In this document: piece after piece, positions 1 through 9,071 of the stretch
Numbering within the stretch: position 1 is the stretch's first letter
How the letters are laid out: each line of letters starts with the position of its first letter
DNA from: a virus
Direction: 5' to 3' (one strand)
DNA: 24,120 nucleotides
Virus record (IMG/VR): IMGVR_UViG_3300034196_000270
Coordinates: 1-24,120 of that record
Notes under the pieces: model-generated
The model's database searches: none
What the model saw: the letters and a program-made list of their open reading frames with translations, nothing else
Told to the model about the DNA's origin: nothing
Translations under genes and position numbers: made by a program

Positions 1-690
1 CTTACCCGTGGCAACGATTGAGCTGTCAGCGAGTACAGCACCTTCAATATCGAAGCTACCGTAATCGGTACCGATCAAGTCTAAGCCTGATGTGGGTGTG
101 GGCTTCCACTTATAAAACTTCAGCATCCACGGTTTACCGGTTGAGTCGTTAATACCGTCAACAACCACACTGACCGTTTTGCCTGATTCCGTTAATGCCT
201 GCAACGCATTACCCGCTTGGCTGGTGTAGCCAATGGTTAATGCTTGACCTGCTGTAATGGTGCCAGTCGATAACGCGCGGATACCTGCGGCACTGACAAC
301 ATAATCTTCATCAAGCACATAAGTCACATCACCCGCTTCATTTTTAACAACAGGGGCGATACTGGTATCAATCATTTTTGCGGTTTGCGCTAAGCCATCG
401 AGCACAGCAATAATTTCTTCATCTGCGACGGGTGTTGCAGTTAATACATCAATCTTACCGCGCATAGCTAGCGCTAAGTTTTCGTTGTTAAAATCGTAAA
501 AGGTCGCACTTAATTTTACAGATTTAATCAACGTGACTTCATCGGCATAACCTCCGCCACCACGGTAGTTGGGCAAGGATTTGGTTTCTTGTTCGATAGC
601 GAGCTTTACGCCGCTAACGTTGCCACAGTCACGGCCATCGATATAGACGATCGCTGAGCCGATGTAACTTTCGGTTACTATTTCACTCAT
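1..690 (-). CDS. Major tail tube protein, gpV-like (3' end outside window)
   Basis: Open reading frame entering from the left edge; 230 codons are visible and no stop is seen, so the C-terminus is missing. The ATG at 688-690 overlaps the stop of the upstream gene in an ATGA arrangement, which fixes the start and implies translational coupling. The protein begins MSEIVTESYIGSAIVYIDG and continues as a beta-rich, glycine- and threonine-rich sequence. Lambda gpV is 246 residues and follows gpU, as here. The role would be to polymerise into the tail tube through which DNA is ejected. Assignment rests on gene order and composition more than on a diagnostic motif; a minor tail protein is the alternative. 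Confidence 0.7.
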   Translation of the reverse strand, partial: MSEIVTESYIGSAIVYIDGRDCGNVSGVKLAIEQETKSLPNYRGGGGYADEVTLIKSVKLSATFYDFNNENLALAMRGKIDVLTATPVADEEIIAVLDGLAQTAKMIDTSIAPVVKNEAGDVTYVLDEDYVVSAAGIRALSTGTITAGQALTIGYTSQAGNALQALTESGKTVSVVVDGINDSTGKPWMLKFYKWKPTPTSGLDLIGTDYGSFDIEGAVLADSSIVATGK

Positions 691-1112
691 AGTGAGTCTC
701 CAAATTTAACGGTATTAACAAGGGATAAGGTGAACACCGCTAGGCCGTGTTCTTCATGGGCTTCGGGCATGATGTACTTGCAGGGCTCTGTCTCTTTAAA
801 GCTGATCACCGAGGGCAACCAGCTAGGTTTTTCAGGGAAGCGTTCATCTTTATAGAATGCACTTCGGATAGCGCGCACGAGGTTGATTAACTCACTGGTT
901 GGTTGCGGATTTTTAGCGAGTTTTACGCCAGCAACCACTTGCAGCACCAGATCATCCTTATATTTATCAATGCCATTTTTAGCGTCAAAGGCATCGGTAT
1001 AAGGCTGCAAAAAGATGAACTTGCTTTCTTTGGCAATGGACTGCACATAAAAACCTTCACGTACAGTGGCGCCGTCAACCAGCCCGAGGCGGTCTAAGAT
1101 TGCTTGGATCAT
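687..1112 (-). CDS. Tail terminator protein, gpU-like
   Basis: A 141-residue soluble protein beginning MIQAILDRLGLVDG, between the Z-like and V-like genes. Lambda gpU is 131 residues, sits in the same slot and caps the tail tube at its final length before head joining. No catalytic motif is expected or seen. The stop at 687-689 overlaps the next start by ATGA. Function is inferred from position, size and general resemblance to tail-terminator proteins of lambda-type phages. The identity as a tail completion protein is likely, but the exact family is not certain. Confidence 0.6.
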   Translation of the reverse strand: MIQAILDRLGLVDGATVREGFYVQSIAKESKFIFLQPYTDAFDAKNGIDKYKDDLVLQVVAGVKLAKNPQPTSELINLVRAIRSAFYKDERFPEKPSWLPSVISFKETEPCKYIMPEAHEEHGLAVFTLSLVNTVKFGDSL

Positions 1113-1128
1113 TGGGGTTGTCTCTTAG

Positions 1129-1698
1129 TTAACGGCTAGCGTGGTGGCCGTAGCGTTCGCGTAGATGCTTAATAATTGGTGGCTCAATATCTTCTTCCAC
1201 GCCTCTGAAAGCTTGTAAGACAGAAGGGCCATATTTAGCCTTAATCCCTTTATCTTTGGCTTGTTTAAAGGTGCGCCACTTTTCGCCTCGATGACGCTCG
1301 TACATTACAAAATTGCCATTTCTACCTATAAAGGTAAAAGTGCCTTTAAACCAGTGTGGTTCATTGCGCAACGAACGGATGATGTGACCATCAGCTCTTG
1401 ACCTCCCATTTTTACCTATCCGTTTTTTGCCTGAAGCAAAGCGGGTTAAGGAACTCGAGCGGTAACGGGCTGTAACGAAACCCTTTAAATTTCGAGGGTC
1501 TACACTGTAGCTAATCAAGTTTTCTACATAGCTTTTTGAATTGAAACCATACTTGTTGAAGATCGCATCGACTGCCGCCTTTTCACCAAACTTAACTGCG
1601 TCCTCAATCGCCCGTTTAATCGCTGGCGCTTGTGCATCACGAATGCGGTTAAGTTCCTTTGTTACTGCCTCCATGCCTTCAATCTTTATGCGTGCCAT
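1129..1698 (-). CDS. Minor tail protein Z-like
   Basis: A 189-residue basic protein; lambda gpZ is 192. It starts MARIKIEGMEAVTKELNRIR and carries an N-terminal alpha-helical half followed by an Arg/Lys-rich section (about residues 75-105) with SSSLTRFASGKKRIGK. This pattern is typical of the prophage minor tail protein Z family, which acts at the head-proximal end of the tail and is needed for correct DNA positioning at the connector. It follows the FII-like gene with only a few bases between them, so it is part of the same operon. Confidence 0.75.
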   Translation of the reverse strand: MARIKIEGMEAVTKELNRIRDAQAPAIKRAIEDAVKFGEKAAVDAIFNKYGFNSKSYVENLISYSVDPRNLKGFVTARYRSSSLTRFASGKKRIGKNGRSRADGHIIRSLRNEPHWFKGTFTFIGRNGNFVMYERHRGEKWRTFKQAKDKGIKAKYGPSVLQAFRGVEEDIEPPIIKHLRERYGHHASR

Positions 1699-1701
1699 TA
1701 G

Positions 1702-2046
1702 CTAGGCCTCAAGCGGAATATAGATAAAAGTCACGCTGACCGAATCCATGCTTACCCGTTGGGTGAGGCGTCCTTGCTGGGCGCTAATGCCCTCACCTAT
1801 CGCAAACTCATCACCAGAATTTACCGCCCCTTCGGATTGTAAAAACTCGGCACGACTGATTAGCTCGGGGACATATTCATTAGACGAGGCCGCAATTTCA
1901 GCGCCGTTATCATCCAAACTCACCAGACGAGTAAATGGCGCTGAACCATCGCTTGGGGTAAAAAGGCACGGATCAGCCAAACGCTGAAACAGCCGCACCA
2001 TTTTACCCCGCACGCGATCGGCAAAGTGGTTGCCAACGTTAGGCAT
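1702..2046 (-). CDS. Head-tail attachment protein, gpFII-like
   Basis: A 114-residue protein (lambda gpFII is 117) in the position between the capsid genes and Z. It starts MPNVGNHFADRVRGKMVRLF and is predicted mostly beta, as the FII fold is. FII-type proteins bind the head connector after DNA packaging and provide the tail docking surface. The ATG at 2044-2046 overlaps the stop of the decoration gene (2039-2041). No FI-like gene lies between the capsid genes and this one, unlike lambda. Identification is by order, length and overall character. Confidence 0.65.
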   Translation of the reverse strand: MPNVGNHFADRVRGKMVRLFQRLADPCLFTPSDGSAPFTRLVSLDDNGAEIAASSNEYVPELISRAEFLQSEGAVNSGDEFAIGEGISAQQGRLTQRVSMDSVSVTFIYIPLEA

Positions 2047-2362
2047 TGATCTTCACCCAGACGCTGGTAGATGGATTTGCCGCAGCAGCCCATACTTTGC
2101 CAGCTAAGGTATTGCCCGTGGCGAGTGATGTGATTTCGTTAGCGGTGTCGTCCCAATACACGGCTGCGCCAACTGCTAGCACATCTGTGGATTTTTTAGG
2201 GAGTTCAAACACGCCTTCAGTTACACCTGTACCTTCAGTATCGACGGCAATGGCGCCAATAGCCACAACTAACAATGTGGCTAGTAATACCGCTTCACCA
2301 CTGGCAACTGCGGCGGTGGGCGTAAAGCTGATGGTCTTGCCATCTTGTACATAGTTTTTCAT
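2039..2362 (-). CDS. Capsid decoration protein, gpD-like / DUF2190-type
   Basis: From the ATG at 2362 the product is 107 residues (lambda gpD is 110), beginning MKNYVQDGKTISFTPTAAV. I chose this start because AGGA lies 8 bases upstream; the longer frame to 2422 only reads through a terminator hairpin. The sequence is rich in Ala, Val, Thr and Gly, with PKKSTDVLAVGAAVYWDD near the middle, a pattern I associate with DUF2190 capsid-stabilising proteins that trimerise on the head surface. In lambda the order is C-D-E; here the gene lies after the capsid domain, so the order differs. Confidence 0.7.
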   Translation of the reverse strand: MKNYVQDGKTISFTPTAAVASGEAVLLATLLVVAIGAIAVDTEGTGVTEGVFELPKKSTDVLAVGAAVYWDDTANEITSLATGNTLAGKVWAAAANPSTSVWVKINA

Positions 2363-2394
2363 AAGAATGTTCCTGCTTAAAAACAAAACTGAAT

Positions 2395-2420
2395 AAAAAA
2401 GGGCTATCGTTTGATAGCCC
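2395..2420 (-). terminator. Rho-independent terminator between capsid and decoration genes
   Basis: On the minus strand an 8-bp perfect stem (GGGCTATC with GATAGCCC, 4-base loop, 2401-2420) is followed directly by six T residues (2400-2395). It lies 23 bases past the stop of the protease/capsid gene, inside the structural operon. It may trim transcription after the capsid gene, or be overcome by Q-type antitermination. Confidence 0.75.
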
Positions 2421-2442
2421 ATTTATGTCGGTTTAGCGCTGT

Positions 2443-4509
2443 TTACACGCCTGTTGATTTCACCAAGCCACGGTAATCGAGCGGCGCCACACCCGCATCG
2501 ATACGCACTTTGGTGGCGACGCCGTCAATGGTGAAGCCTTGTTGCTGCTCAATGTAAGGCGTGTCGATGCCATCAAGGTAAGCCACCTCAATGGTGTCAC
2601 GGCCTTGGCCCGCAGAAAGGAACCACTGCACCGCGCTGTTATCATCTAAACGAGGCTCAGCAATCACTTCGGCAAAGTTTTGGATTGGGTTAGCAATACC
2701 TGAATTCACATCGGCACCTTTAACAGAACTGGACTTAATGATCTGGTTAAACGTGGTTTCAAGCGCTACAGGGCACAGTACAAACTCAGGGCGAATATTC
2801 AGGTGGCGATTACCCGATTTTTGCTTACGCATTAACATGCGATTGGCATCGAGAGCCGCCACACTTGGCGCACCGGAACCTAAGTTGCCGTGTTCATTAT
2901 GGAACAGCGTTTTGCCATCAGCCATTGCGGGGTTTTTGGTTAATACCGCATATACCAAATCGCCAATGGTACCTTTGGCGGCAAAGCCCATTTTCATTGG
3001 AATATCAGTCAACATACTCATATCGTCGTTGATAATGGCCTGACGAGTAATGCTGAACAACTCGCCATAGGTAGCCAGCGCGATTTGTTGTGCATGGTCG
3101 CCAACGGTGACGTACTTGTATTCCGCACCTTCACGTACTTGGCGCAGGCTATTAAAGTCACCAAGGCCGATACGTTTGGCTATATTAAAGTTGCCTAGTT
3201 GACCTTTTTTGGTCCAACGCTCGAAGGTTTCTTCGGCGGTTTCCCAGCCCATTAACACTGATTTATTAGCTACATCTAACAGGATATTGCCAAAGTCGCT
3301 TGAGCTGTGTGTAAAGGCTAAGCCGACCATATCCATTTTGTTGAATCCAGCGCAGCCGATACCGCGATCTAACAGTGAGGCGCGCGCCAACTCAAGCATG
3401 GTGTAGCTCGAATAGTTGTTGCTAGCTTCAGCTTTTGTATGGCCGGAACGCGCCATTAACTGAGCGCGAATCGAGTCACCAACGATATTGCCGTTACCCG
3501 CATAAATAGTCGTGCGAGGTAACGTAGCGCACGGTGTAGTGTTCTCACCCAACTTTGCCAAGATCATGTCTTTGGCTTTATCAGCATTGATGTTGGCATC
3601 GGCAATACACTGATTACGTAACTCGGCTAACTCAGGAAAGAAAGTAAATGCCGCATTGATACCGTTCATACGCTCAGTATTAAACGCAATCGCAGCCGCT
3701 TGAATAGCTGTGGTATCAGGTTGTGTTGCTGCAGGCGCAGGCAACTGAGCATTAGGTGCTGCTGGTGCTGGCACGAGTGGGTTGGGAGCACTGTTACCCT
3801 GCGGTGCAAACAGGTTTTTGAGAGCTTCAGGCATATTAGTAAAATCCTTAAGACGTTTTGAATTAAGTGATGCCGCCATTTGCAGCGGATCGGTGAGGGT
3901 GTTGGCAAAACCTTTTTCCACTGCTTCGCGGCCTGTTAACCAAGTTTCAGCGGCTAATAAGGCGTGAAGTTCATCTTCTGACAAGCCTGTTTTGTGTTGG
4001 TAGGCGCCCACTAAATTGCCTTCAACCTTATCGAGCAAGTCGGCGTATTTGCGCATATCTTCGGCATCACCGAGAGTTCCGCCCCAAGGCTTATGCACCA
4101 TCATCATGGCGTTTTCAGGCATGATGACTTCATCAAAAGCCATGGCAATCACACTGGCCATCGAAGCAGCAAGGCCATCGATGTAGCAAACTTTGTGCGC
4201 TGGATGGCCTTTGATCATGTTGTAAATCGCCATACCTTCGAATACATCGCCGCCTGGCGAATGAATACGGGCGGTAATGGTACCCACTTTGCCTAGGGCC
4301 TGTAGATCACGGGCGAACTGTTGCGCACTAATGCCCCAGCCGCCAATCTCGTCATAGATCATTAACTCGGCATTACCGTTTTGGGCTTTGAGGCTATACC
4401 AGCTATTGGCGGGTTTATTACTCTGGTTCAGCGTTGCGACGGGCACGCTCAGCGCTCCGCTTGGCAGCATTGCGCTTAGCATTACTGATGCTATTGGGGT
4501 CTTTTTCAC
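2443..4509 (-). CDS. ClpP-like prohead protease / major capsid protein fusion
   Basis: A 688-residue protein that joins two functions separate in lambda (gpC protease and gpE capsid). Residues about 45-225 form a ClpP/S14-type serine protease: GGDVFEGMAIYNMI, the nucleophile region GLAASMASVIAMA, the histidine in MMMVHKPWGG and an acidic residue in the following KYADLLDK helix. A Pro/Ala-rich linker (about 240-275) and a helical scaffold-like stretch lead into a gpT-type major capsid domain (about 345-688). The protease would cut itself away during prohead maturation and leave the shell protein. The start overlaps the portal gene by 92 bases. NCBI lists protease/capsid fusion proteins, so the architecture is known but uncommon. 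Confidence 0.88.
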   Translation of the reverse strand: MKKTPIASVMLSAMLPSGALSVPVATLNQSNKPANSWYSLKAQNGNAELMIYDEIGGWGISAQQFARDLQALGKVGTITARIHSPGGDVFEGMAIYNMIKGHPAHKVCYIDGLAASMASVIAMAFDEVIMPENAMMMVHKPWGGTLGDAEDMRKYADLLDKVEGNLVGAYQHKTGLSEDELHALLAAETWLTGREAVEKGFANTLTDPLQMAASLNSKRLKDFTNMPEALKNLFAPQGNSAPNPLVPAPAAPNAQLPAPAATQPDTTAIQAAAIAFNTERMNGINAAFTFFPELAELRNQCIADANINADKAKDMILAKLGENTTPCATLPRTTIYAGNGNIVGDSIRAQLMARSGHTKAEASNNYSSYTMLELARASLLDRGIGCAGFNKMDMVGLAFTHSSSDFGNILLDVANKSVLMGWETAEETFERWTKKGQLGNFNIAKRIGLGDFNSLRQVREGAEYKYVTVGDHAQQIALATYGELFSITRQAIINDDMSMLTDIPMKMGFAAKGTIGDLVYAVLTKNPAMADGKTLFHNEHGNLGSGAPSVAALDANRMLMRKQKSGNRHLNIRPEFVLCPVALETTFNQIIKSSSVKGADVNSGIANPIQNFAEVIAEPRLDDNSAVQWFLSAGQGRDTIEVAYLDGIDTPYIEQQQGFTIDGVATKVRIDAGVAPLDYRGLVKSTGV

Positions 4510-5992
4510 TGTTAGGATCTCCTAGCGAGGGGTCGGGGTCATTGGCCGTGACCATGTTGTTTTCGCGGTTGTAATCCACCTCACGCTTACGCTGGCGTTT
4601 TACTTCTGCAGGATTACGGCCACGGGCGCGAGTCCAATCGGCTTCGGTTGCGACGTTGGCAGCGATCATCATTTCCCAGCCTTCGGCCTCTTTGCGTGGG
4701 TCAATCCATGGCATGGTGGGCCCGTAGTACACGGCATCAAATAAGGTGCGCATGTCGAGATCAGGCGGTAGCACTAATGGGTCCTGCTTGTTGTGCATTT
4801 CCATTTTGAGAAAATTGCGGAATACAGGCCGCGACCAGCCAGCACAAAACCACTGCTGCATAATGCGGTTGGATTCGTCTTGCTCAACCAGCTCTTGGCG
4901 CTGGCTTGAATAACTGCCTTTGTAGTCACGGGCAATGCTGGAATAGCTGCCACGGGTACCAGCTGCGGCGGCTTTTAATTGGCCGTTACGAAAATCAACT
5001 AAGTGCACATTAGGGCGGTTTGATTCAATCATGCCCACATCTTCACCGGGCTTGAGATCATCGAAGGTCATGCCAGGTGCAATGGGGATTTCGCGGCTTG
5101 ACGATTCACCACTTGAGTCAGGAACAAACATGGCGGCATCGCCGCGCTTGATGTAGAACGCCAGCGCGGCTGCAATCCTTGCCGCTACTCGCTCAGATTC
5201 CTCATAGTCTTTAATATCGCCAAGGCGGGTTAAAATGCCGTGGAATAACGAAGCGCCACGCAGCTGGTGCAAGCGTTTAAATAAGCCTAAGTGCATCATG
5301 CTCGATGCGGGTATCACTTTGGTTTTGTAGCGAAAGCCGACTTGATCCGCAGGGTGATCAAGCAATACGTGATAGTTAACCACTTGGCCCCAGCTGTTTA
5401 TCTCTAACCCTTGGCGTACCCGCTTTGCTGGTTCGTTTAACTCGTAGGGGATAAAGTCGGCTTCTAAGGCTTCAATACTGTATTGAGTGCCTTGCTCATT
5501 TGGGTGGCCGAACTTAGCCACTTTACCCATCACATGCTGGCCGAACACATCACCATCACGCAGGGCGCTACGTAACACCAAGCGTTCTAATTCAGGGCGA
5601 CTAAAGCGGCCAGTAACGTCACACTTAAGCGACCATGCACCGAAACGGCGTTGAATATCGTTGGCTAAGTCATCAAGGATTTCACCGCTAATACTGCGCG
5701 GCTGCGGTTCGACCACAATCCCTTGGGCACCGATCACCCGTTCTTCCATGCGGTCGAGAATGCCAATGCTGAGATCATGATTTTCATCTAACCAGCGCGC
5801 TTGCTCACGCAGGCTTTTACCTGCCGCAAATACCGCTTGGTTGGCGCCGCGACTTTCCTTTTTAGCGCGATGCGTGCGGCTTGGGCTGGCGGCTTCATAC
5901 CCTTTCAGGTTGCGGTAGCTCATTGCGGCCGCTTCACGCTGTAATGCTAAACGCGGGGCAAATATCGCCAGCGCATCATTGATAATGCTCAT
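4418..5992 (-). CDS. Phage portal protein, lambda gpB family
   Basis: A 524-residue protein (lambda gpB is 533) beginning MSIINDALAIFAPRLALQRE. It carries hallmarks of the lambda-type portal family: an N-terminal YRNLKGYEAA segment, RSALRDGDVFGQHV near residue 145, and a C-terminal basic, charged tail ending RSAERARRNAEPE. It forms the dodecameric ring at one vertex through which the terminase pumps DNA and to which gpW and FII attach. It lies directly downstream of the gpW-like gene, and its 3' end overlaps the protease/capsid gene by 92 bases in another frame. Confidence 0.9.
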   Translation of the reverse strand: MSIINDALAIFAPRLALQREAAAMSYRNLKGYEAASPSRTHRAKKESRGANQAVFAAGKSLREQARWLDENHDLSIGILDRMEERVIGAQGIVVEPQPRSISGEILDDLANDIQRRFGAWSLKCDVTGRFSRPELERLVLRSALRDGDVFGQHVMGKVAKFGHPNEQGTQYSIEALEADFIPYELNEPAKRVRQGLEINSWGQVVNYHVLLDHPADQVGFRYKTKVIPASSMMHLGLFKRLHQLRGASLFHGILTRLGDIKDYEESERVAARIAAALAFYIKRGDAAMFVPDSSGESSSREIPIAPGMTFDDLKPGEDVGMIESNRPNVHLVDFRNGQLKAAAAGTRGSYSSIARDYKGSYSSQRQELVEQDESNRIMQQWFCAGWSRPVFRNFLKMEMHNKQDPLVLPPDLDMRTLFDAVYYGPTMPWIDPRKEAEGWEMMIAANVATEADWTRARGRNPAEVKRQRKREVDYNRENNMVTANDPDPSLGDPNSEKDPNSISNAKRNAAKRSAERARRNAEPE

Positions 5993-6041
5993 GTGTTGCT
6001 CCGACTTATATTTTTAGACATGCCCTATTAATGCGGCTTGA

Positions 6042-6248
6042 TTAGTTAAAGCTGGCTAACTTGACGCCACCCTGTGGGCGGCTAAAGGCATTTAAACGGC
6101 GCTCCCATTCGAGGCGACCTTTGCGGATTTCGCCTAGGTCCTCTGTGGTCATTGTTTTGCCGTTGATCGTGGTTTGCTTGCCTGCCAACACATCAAGCTC
6201 AGCATTAAAGTACGCATCGATCATCTGTTGGCATTGGGTTTTGGTCAT
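6042..6248 (-). CDS. Head-tail connector gpW-like
   Basis: Exactly 68 residues, the length of lambda gpW, and in the same slot between the large terminase and the portal. It starts MTKTQCQQMIDAYFNAELDV, has a short helix-hairpin-helix character and contains NGKTMTTEDLGEIRKGRLEWERRL, typical of the gpW family. The protein plugs the portal after packaging so that FII and the tail can bind. ATG at 6246-6248. Confidence 0.88.
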   Translation of the reverse strand: MTKTQCQQMIDAYFNAELDVLAGKQTTINGKTMTTEDLGEIRKGRLEWERRLNAFSRPQGGVKLASFN

Positions 6249-6276
6249 GCTGTTATCCTTGGCTTTATGGCATTAA

Positions 6277-8274
6277 CTACAGCCAACCGCCAGAACTGCC
6301 ACCACCGCCACCGTTTAGGTAAGCAGCATTCGCATTGGCCTGTTTTGCGGCTTTGGGTTTAGGTTCTTTGGGTTGGTCGCTTGATATGGCTATCGGGGTA
6401 ACTTGTGAAAGTTTGTCGAGGTTAATGCCGAATTTCTCAATCGCGATATACAGCGCAGCGAGTGCGTAAACGAAACAATCTAGTGCCTCGTTGCGGCGCT
6501 TTTGGTTGTCCCATTTATAGATGATCCGTCCGTTTTGGCGCACTGGCACCTTGCGTTCACTGGTGAGCTGTTGCAGCTCAACGTCATCACATACCGCTTC
6601 GTTGAGCGGAAAGTGAATCGCACCAGGTTTGCGCACATCCACATCAGGGGCAATCCGCAACATCGACATCAACAACTCTTTGGCGTTGTCGGTACCGACC
6701 TCCGTTAAGTACACGCCTTTGGCGGTTCGCTTACGGGGGAAGTTGGCGATCGGCTTGCCGTAAACGTTGGCACCTCTAATGGGTATAACCCGCATTAGTC
6801 CAAGCTTTTTACTCATGGCGTAAACGTCATCGGTATAGTGGCCGCCTGAGTCCCAACCCACTACGCCAATATTGAGCACAACACCATCGGCACGGGCATA
6901 GCTTTGCGCAATACGCTCAGCCACTTTGTCTTTAAGAACTTGATCAGCGGGATCACCATGGAGAATAAAGCGGTCAATTAGCGCCGCCTCTTTACCCGCA
7001 CCCCAACCCCAAACACGGCCTTCGTAACGGTTATCTTGGGTGTCGATGCCGCAAGTTAAATACACCACCCAGTTAGGCACTTTGCCACTCGGGTACATTT
7101 CGCGGCGCTTAGCTAATTCTTCCCACTCTAAGCGTTCGCCGTTGTCGTTATCCCACGGTTGGCCTAACTTAGTGTTGACGAAAGTCTGCAGCTTTTCTTT
7201 ATCGCCTTTGGCTTTAAAGAACTCAGTAACCAGTTTCGCCCAGCTGTTGAGCGAGTTATAGGCCGACCAGATATGAATCGAGATATTGGGCGGCGTGGTG
7301 ATGTCGTTTCCGTCGGCATCATAAAAATCTAAAAAGTCTTTAGTGCGGATGCCGGTGTTTTCGCATATCCAAACTGCGCTTGGGTGCAGTTCCATATCAT
7401 CGAGCTGATTGTTTTCGATACAGCAACCACAGTGCTCACACAGATAATAGGCTGTGCTTGGATCGTGCTCGCCCTTGGCATTTTTATGCCACTTAATCCC
7501 AAAGGCTTCTTCGGGGCCGCCCCACTTTAAATCCTGCAGTTCGTCGCAGTGTGGGCAAGGTAAGTTGAACCTAAAATAGTGCGGTGATTCGCTGCAGGCT
7601 TTTTCAATCTGGCAGGTACCGAGCACTTTAGGCGTTGAACCGCGAATCGACTTAGGAAACATCGACAGTTCGATACGAGTATCACCGAGCGATGTGGCGT
7701 TACCTTCGTGCTCGATGGATTCATCAAAACCCGCTAGCTCATCGTAGATCACATCATCGGTGGAGATTTCGCGATAGTTAGCTGCAGCGGTACCACCGCG
7801 CACCATCAGCGTTTTGCCATTGGTGAATATTTTATCTTCTAGCGTGCTGTCTTTATGTTTGCGCCCCATCCAAGGTGCAAGCGCGCGCCAAACAGGGATG
7901 TCACGAATCGCCGTTTCAACGTGCTTTTTCATGAAGGTTTTGGCTTGACCATCACGAGGCTGATAGATCAACACGTTGCGCTTTTTGTGTTCAATCTTGT
8001 AAGCAGCGTTAGCCATCAGCATTTTGGTGTAACCGACACGCGCTGACTTCATTAAGTTAAGCGTGCTGATTTGGTCGTTACCCATGGCATTAAGAATGCC
8101 AATTTGAAACGGTAAACTTTCCCACTTACCCTCGGTGTAAGAGGACTCCGACGACATGTAAAAGTGCTCGTCGGCATATTCAGAACAGGTGAGCATGGGT
8201 GGGCGATAGAACGAACGCAGCCCAGCAGCAACGGCGGCTTTCAGATTTTTAATCTGCGCTGCCGATATACTCAT
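6277..8274 (-). CDS. Terminase large subunit, gpA family
   Basis: A 665-residue protein (lambda gpA is 641). The N-terminal ATPase has the variant Walker A loop KSARVGYTK and Walker B DDVIYDEL, followed by a cysteine-rich zinc module (CPHCDEL and CEHCGCC). The C-terminal nuclease half has GIDTQDNRYEGRVWGW and GWDSGGHYTDDVY with the expected acidic residues. The enzyme cuts concatemeric DNA at cos and drives packaging into the prohead through the portal. The C-terminus is glycine-rich. It overlaps the small subunit gene by 26 bases. Full motif set makes this one of the safest calls in the window. Confidence 0.95.
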   Translation of the reverse strand: MSISAAQIKNLKAAVAAGLRSFYRPPMLTCSEYADEHFYMSSESSYTEGKWESLPFQIGILNAMGNDQISTLNLMKSARVGYTKMLMANAAYKIEHKKRNVLIYQPRDGQAKTFMKKHVETAIRDIPVWRALAPWMGRKHKDSTLEDKIFTNGKTLMVRGGTAAANYREISTDDVIYDELAGFDESIEHEGNATSLGDTRIELSMFPKSIRGSTPKVLGTCQIEKACSESPHYFRFNLPCPHCDELQDLKWGGPEEAFGIKWHKNAKGEHDPSTAYYLCEHCGCCIENNQLDDMELHPSAVWICENTGIRTKDFLDFYDADGNDITTPPNISIHIWSAYNSLNSWAKLVTEFFKAKGDKEKLQTFVNTKLGQPWDNDNGERLEWEELAKRREMYPSGKVPNWVVYLTCGIDTQDNRYEGRVWGWGAGKEAALIDRFILHGDPADQVLKDKVAERIAQSYARADGVVLNIGVVGWDSGGHYTDDVYAMSKKLGLMRVIPIRGANVYGKPIANFPRKRTAKGVYLTEVGTDNAKELLMSMLRIAPDVDVRKPGAIHFPLNEAVCDDVELQQLTSERKVPVRQNGRIIYKWDNQKRRNEALDCFVYALAALYIAIEKFGINLDKLSQVTPIAISSDQPKEPKPKAAKQANANAAYLNGGGGGSSGGWL

Positions 8275-8791
8275 CTAATAAACCCTCAATGCCCTCCGCA
8301 AGATCGGCGGCGGTGTTTTGGCTTTTAATCACCTCCGCTTTGATAGCGTCGATTGTGCGTTCTGGAATGTCGGGGAATTTGCGTTTTACCCGTATATGTA
8401 TTTGATCAAGCACTGGGGCAATTTGCGCAGCAATGCGATTTAGCACAAAGGTGGCAAAGAGCACTTCGACCACTTCTTTACGGTCTTTTTCGTTTTTAAG
8501 CTCTTGACCGTCGGCTTGTGCTCTGGTTAAGCGCCAGCGTTCGAAGTCGATATTTGGCGCATCTGGATCATCTTCATCTGGTTTAGTGATGGTTTTTTTG
8601 CGCTCGTTGGCAAGTCTGTTACCCACCACATCGGCCATTTTGTATAAACACACGCGACCGAGCTTGCTGTGCACAGGCACGTCCCACTTATCAAACGCTT
8701 GGGTGCTGATCTCAAGGCTTTTGCATAGGTCGGTTTTACTCAGTAGAACAGGCTCGGGTGGTGATGGTTGAATGCGTGCCATGGTGTTCAT
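8249..8791 (-). CDS. Terminase small subunit, Nu1-like
   Basis: A 180-residue protein (lambda Nu1 is 181) immediately before the large terminase. Residues about 15-60 form a winged helix-turn-helix (LSKTDLCKSLEISTQAFDKW) expected to bind the cosB sites; a charged helical region and C-terminal segment would contact the large subunit. The frame begins MNTMARIQPS at 8791, with an alternative ATG at 8782. It overlaps the 3' end of the holin gene by 56 bases. In lambda cos lies just upstream of this gene; here the best cos candidate is about 2.6 kb away (near 11370). Confidence 0.85.
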   Translation of the reverse strand: MNTMARIQPSPPEPVLLSKTDLCKSLEISTQAFDKWDVPVHSKLGRVCLYKMADVVGNRLANERKKTITKPDEDDPDAPNIDFERWRLTRAQADGQELKNEKDRKEVVEVLFATFVLNRIAAQIAPVLDQIHIRVKRKFPDIPERTIDAIKAEVIKSQNTAADLAEGIEGLLDEYIGSAD

Positions 8792-9071
8792 CTACCTGTT
8801 TTAACAGTGCTGCTTTCAGCTGCATCTCCGCTCGGTGTAACTCTTGGGCGCGTAGTTCGTCCTTATCTGTTTGACGTTGCTCACGGCGGCGGCGCAACTC
8901 CTGATAAAAAACGTTGGCTAATAGGGTGACGAGCGCGAAGAATATCCCGAGCAAAATGGCGATTTCATTCAACGTAAACGCACCTCCAATTGTGCTCATG
9001 AGCGACGATACATAAGCGCTAAACGTCAGCGATTTTTGAGTGGTCACATCATTAATGTATGGATTGTTCAT
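8736..9071 (-). CDS. Holin-like small membrane protein
   Basis: From the ATG at 9071 the protein is 111 residues: a polar N-terminus, a hydrophobic segment (FTLNEIAILLGIFFALVTLL, about residues 32-52), then a highly basic stretch ELRRRREQRQ and a charged helical tail. One clear membrane span plus a basic cytoplasmic tail is typical of class II/III phage holins (HP1-like), which time lysis. The 5' end overlaps the stop of the Rz1-like gene at 9052-9054 and the 3' end overlaps the small terminase gene. The longer frame to 9119 lies inside Rz1 and is unlikely. The lysis context supports the call; the exact holin family is not certain. Confidence 0.7.
   Translation of the reverse strand: MNNPYINDVTTQKSLTFSAYVSSLMSTIGGAFTLNEIAILLGIFFALVTLLANVFYQELRRRREQRQTDKDELRAQELHRAEMQLKAALLKQVDEHHGTHSTITTRACSTE

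Noticed and set aside
3666-3908. Leftward second frame inside the protease/capsid gene
   Set aside because: Overlaps the Pro/Ala linker; low-complexity Leu/His/Gln translation is a frame-shift artefact.
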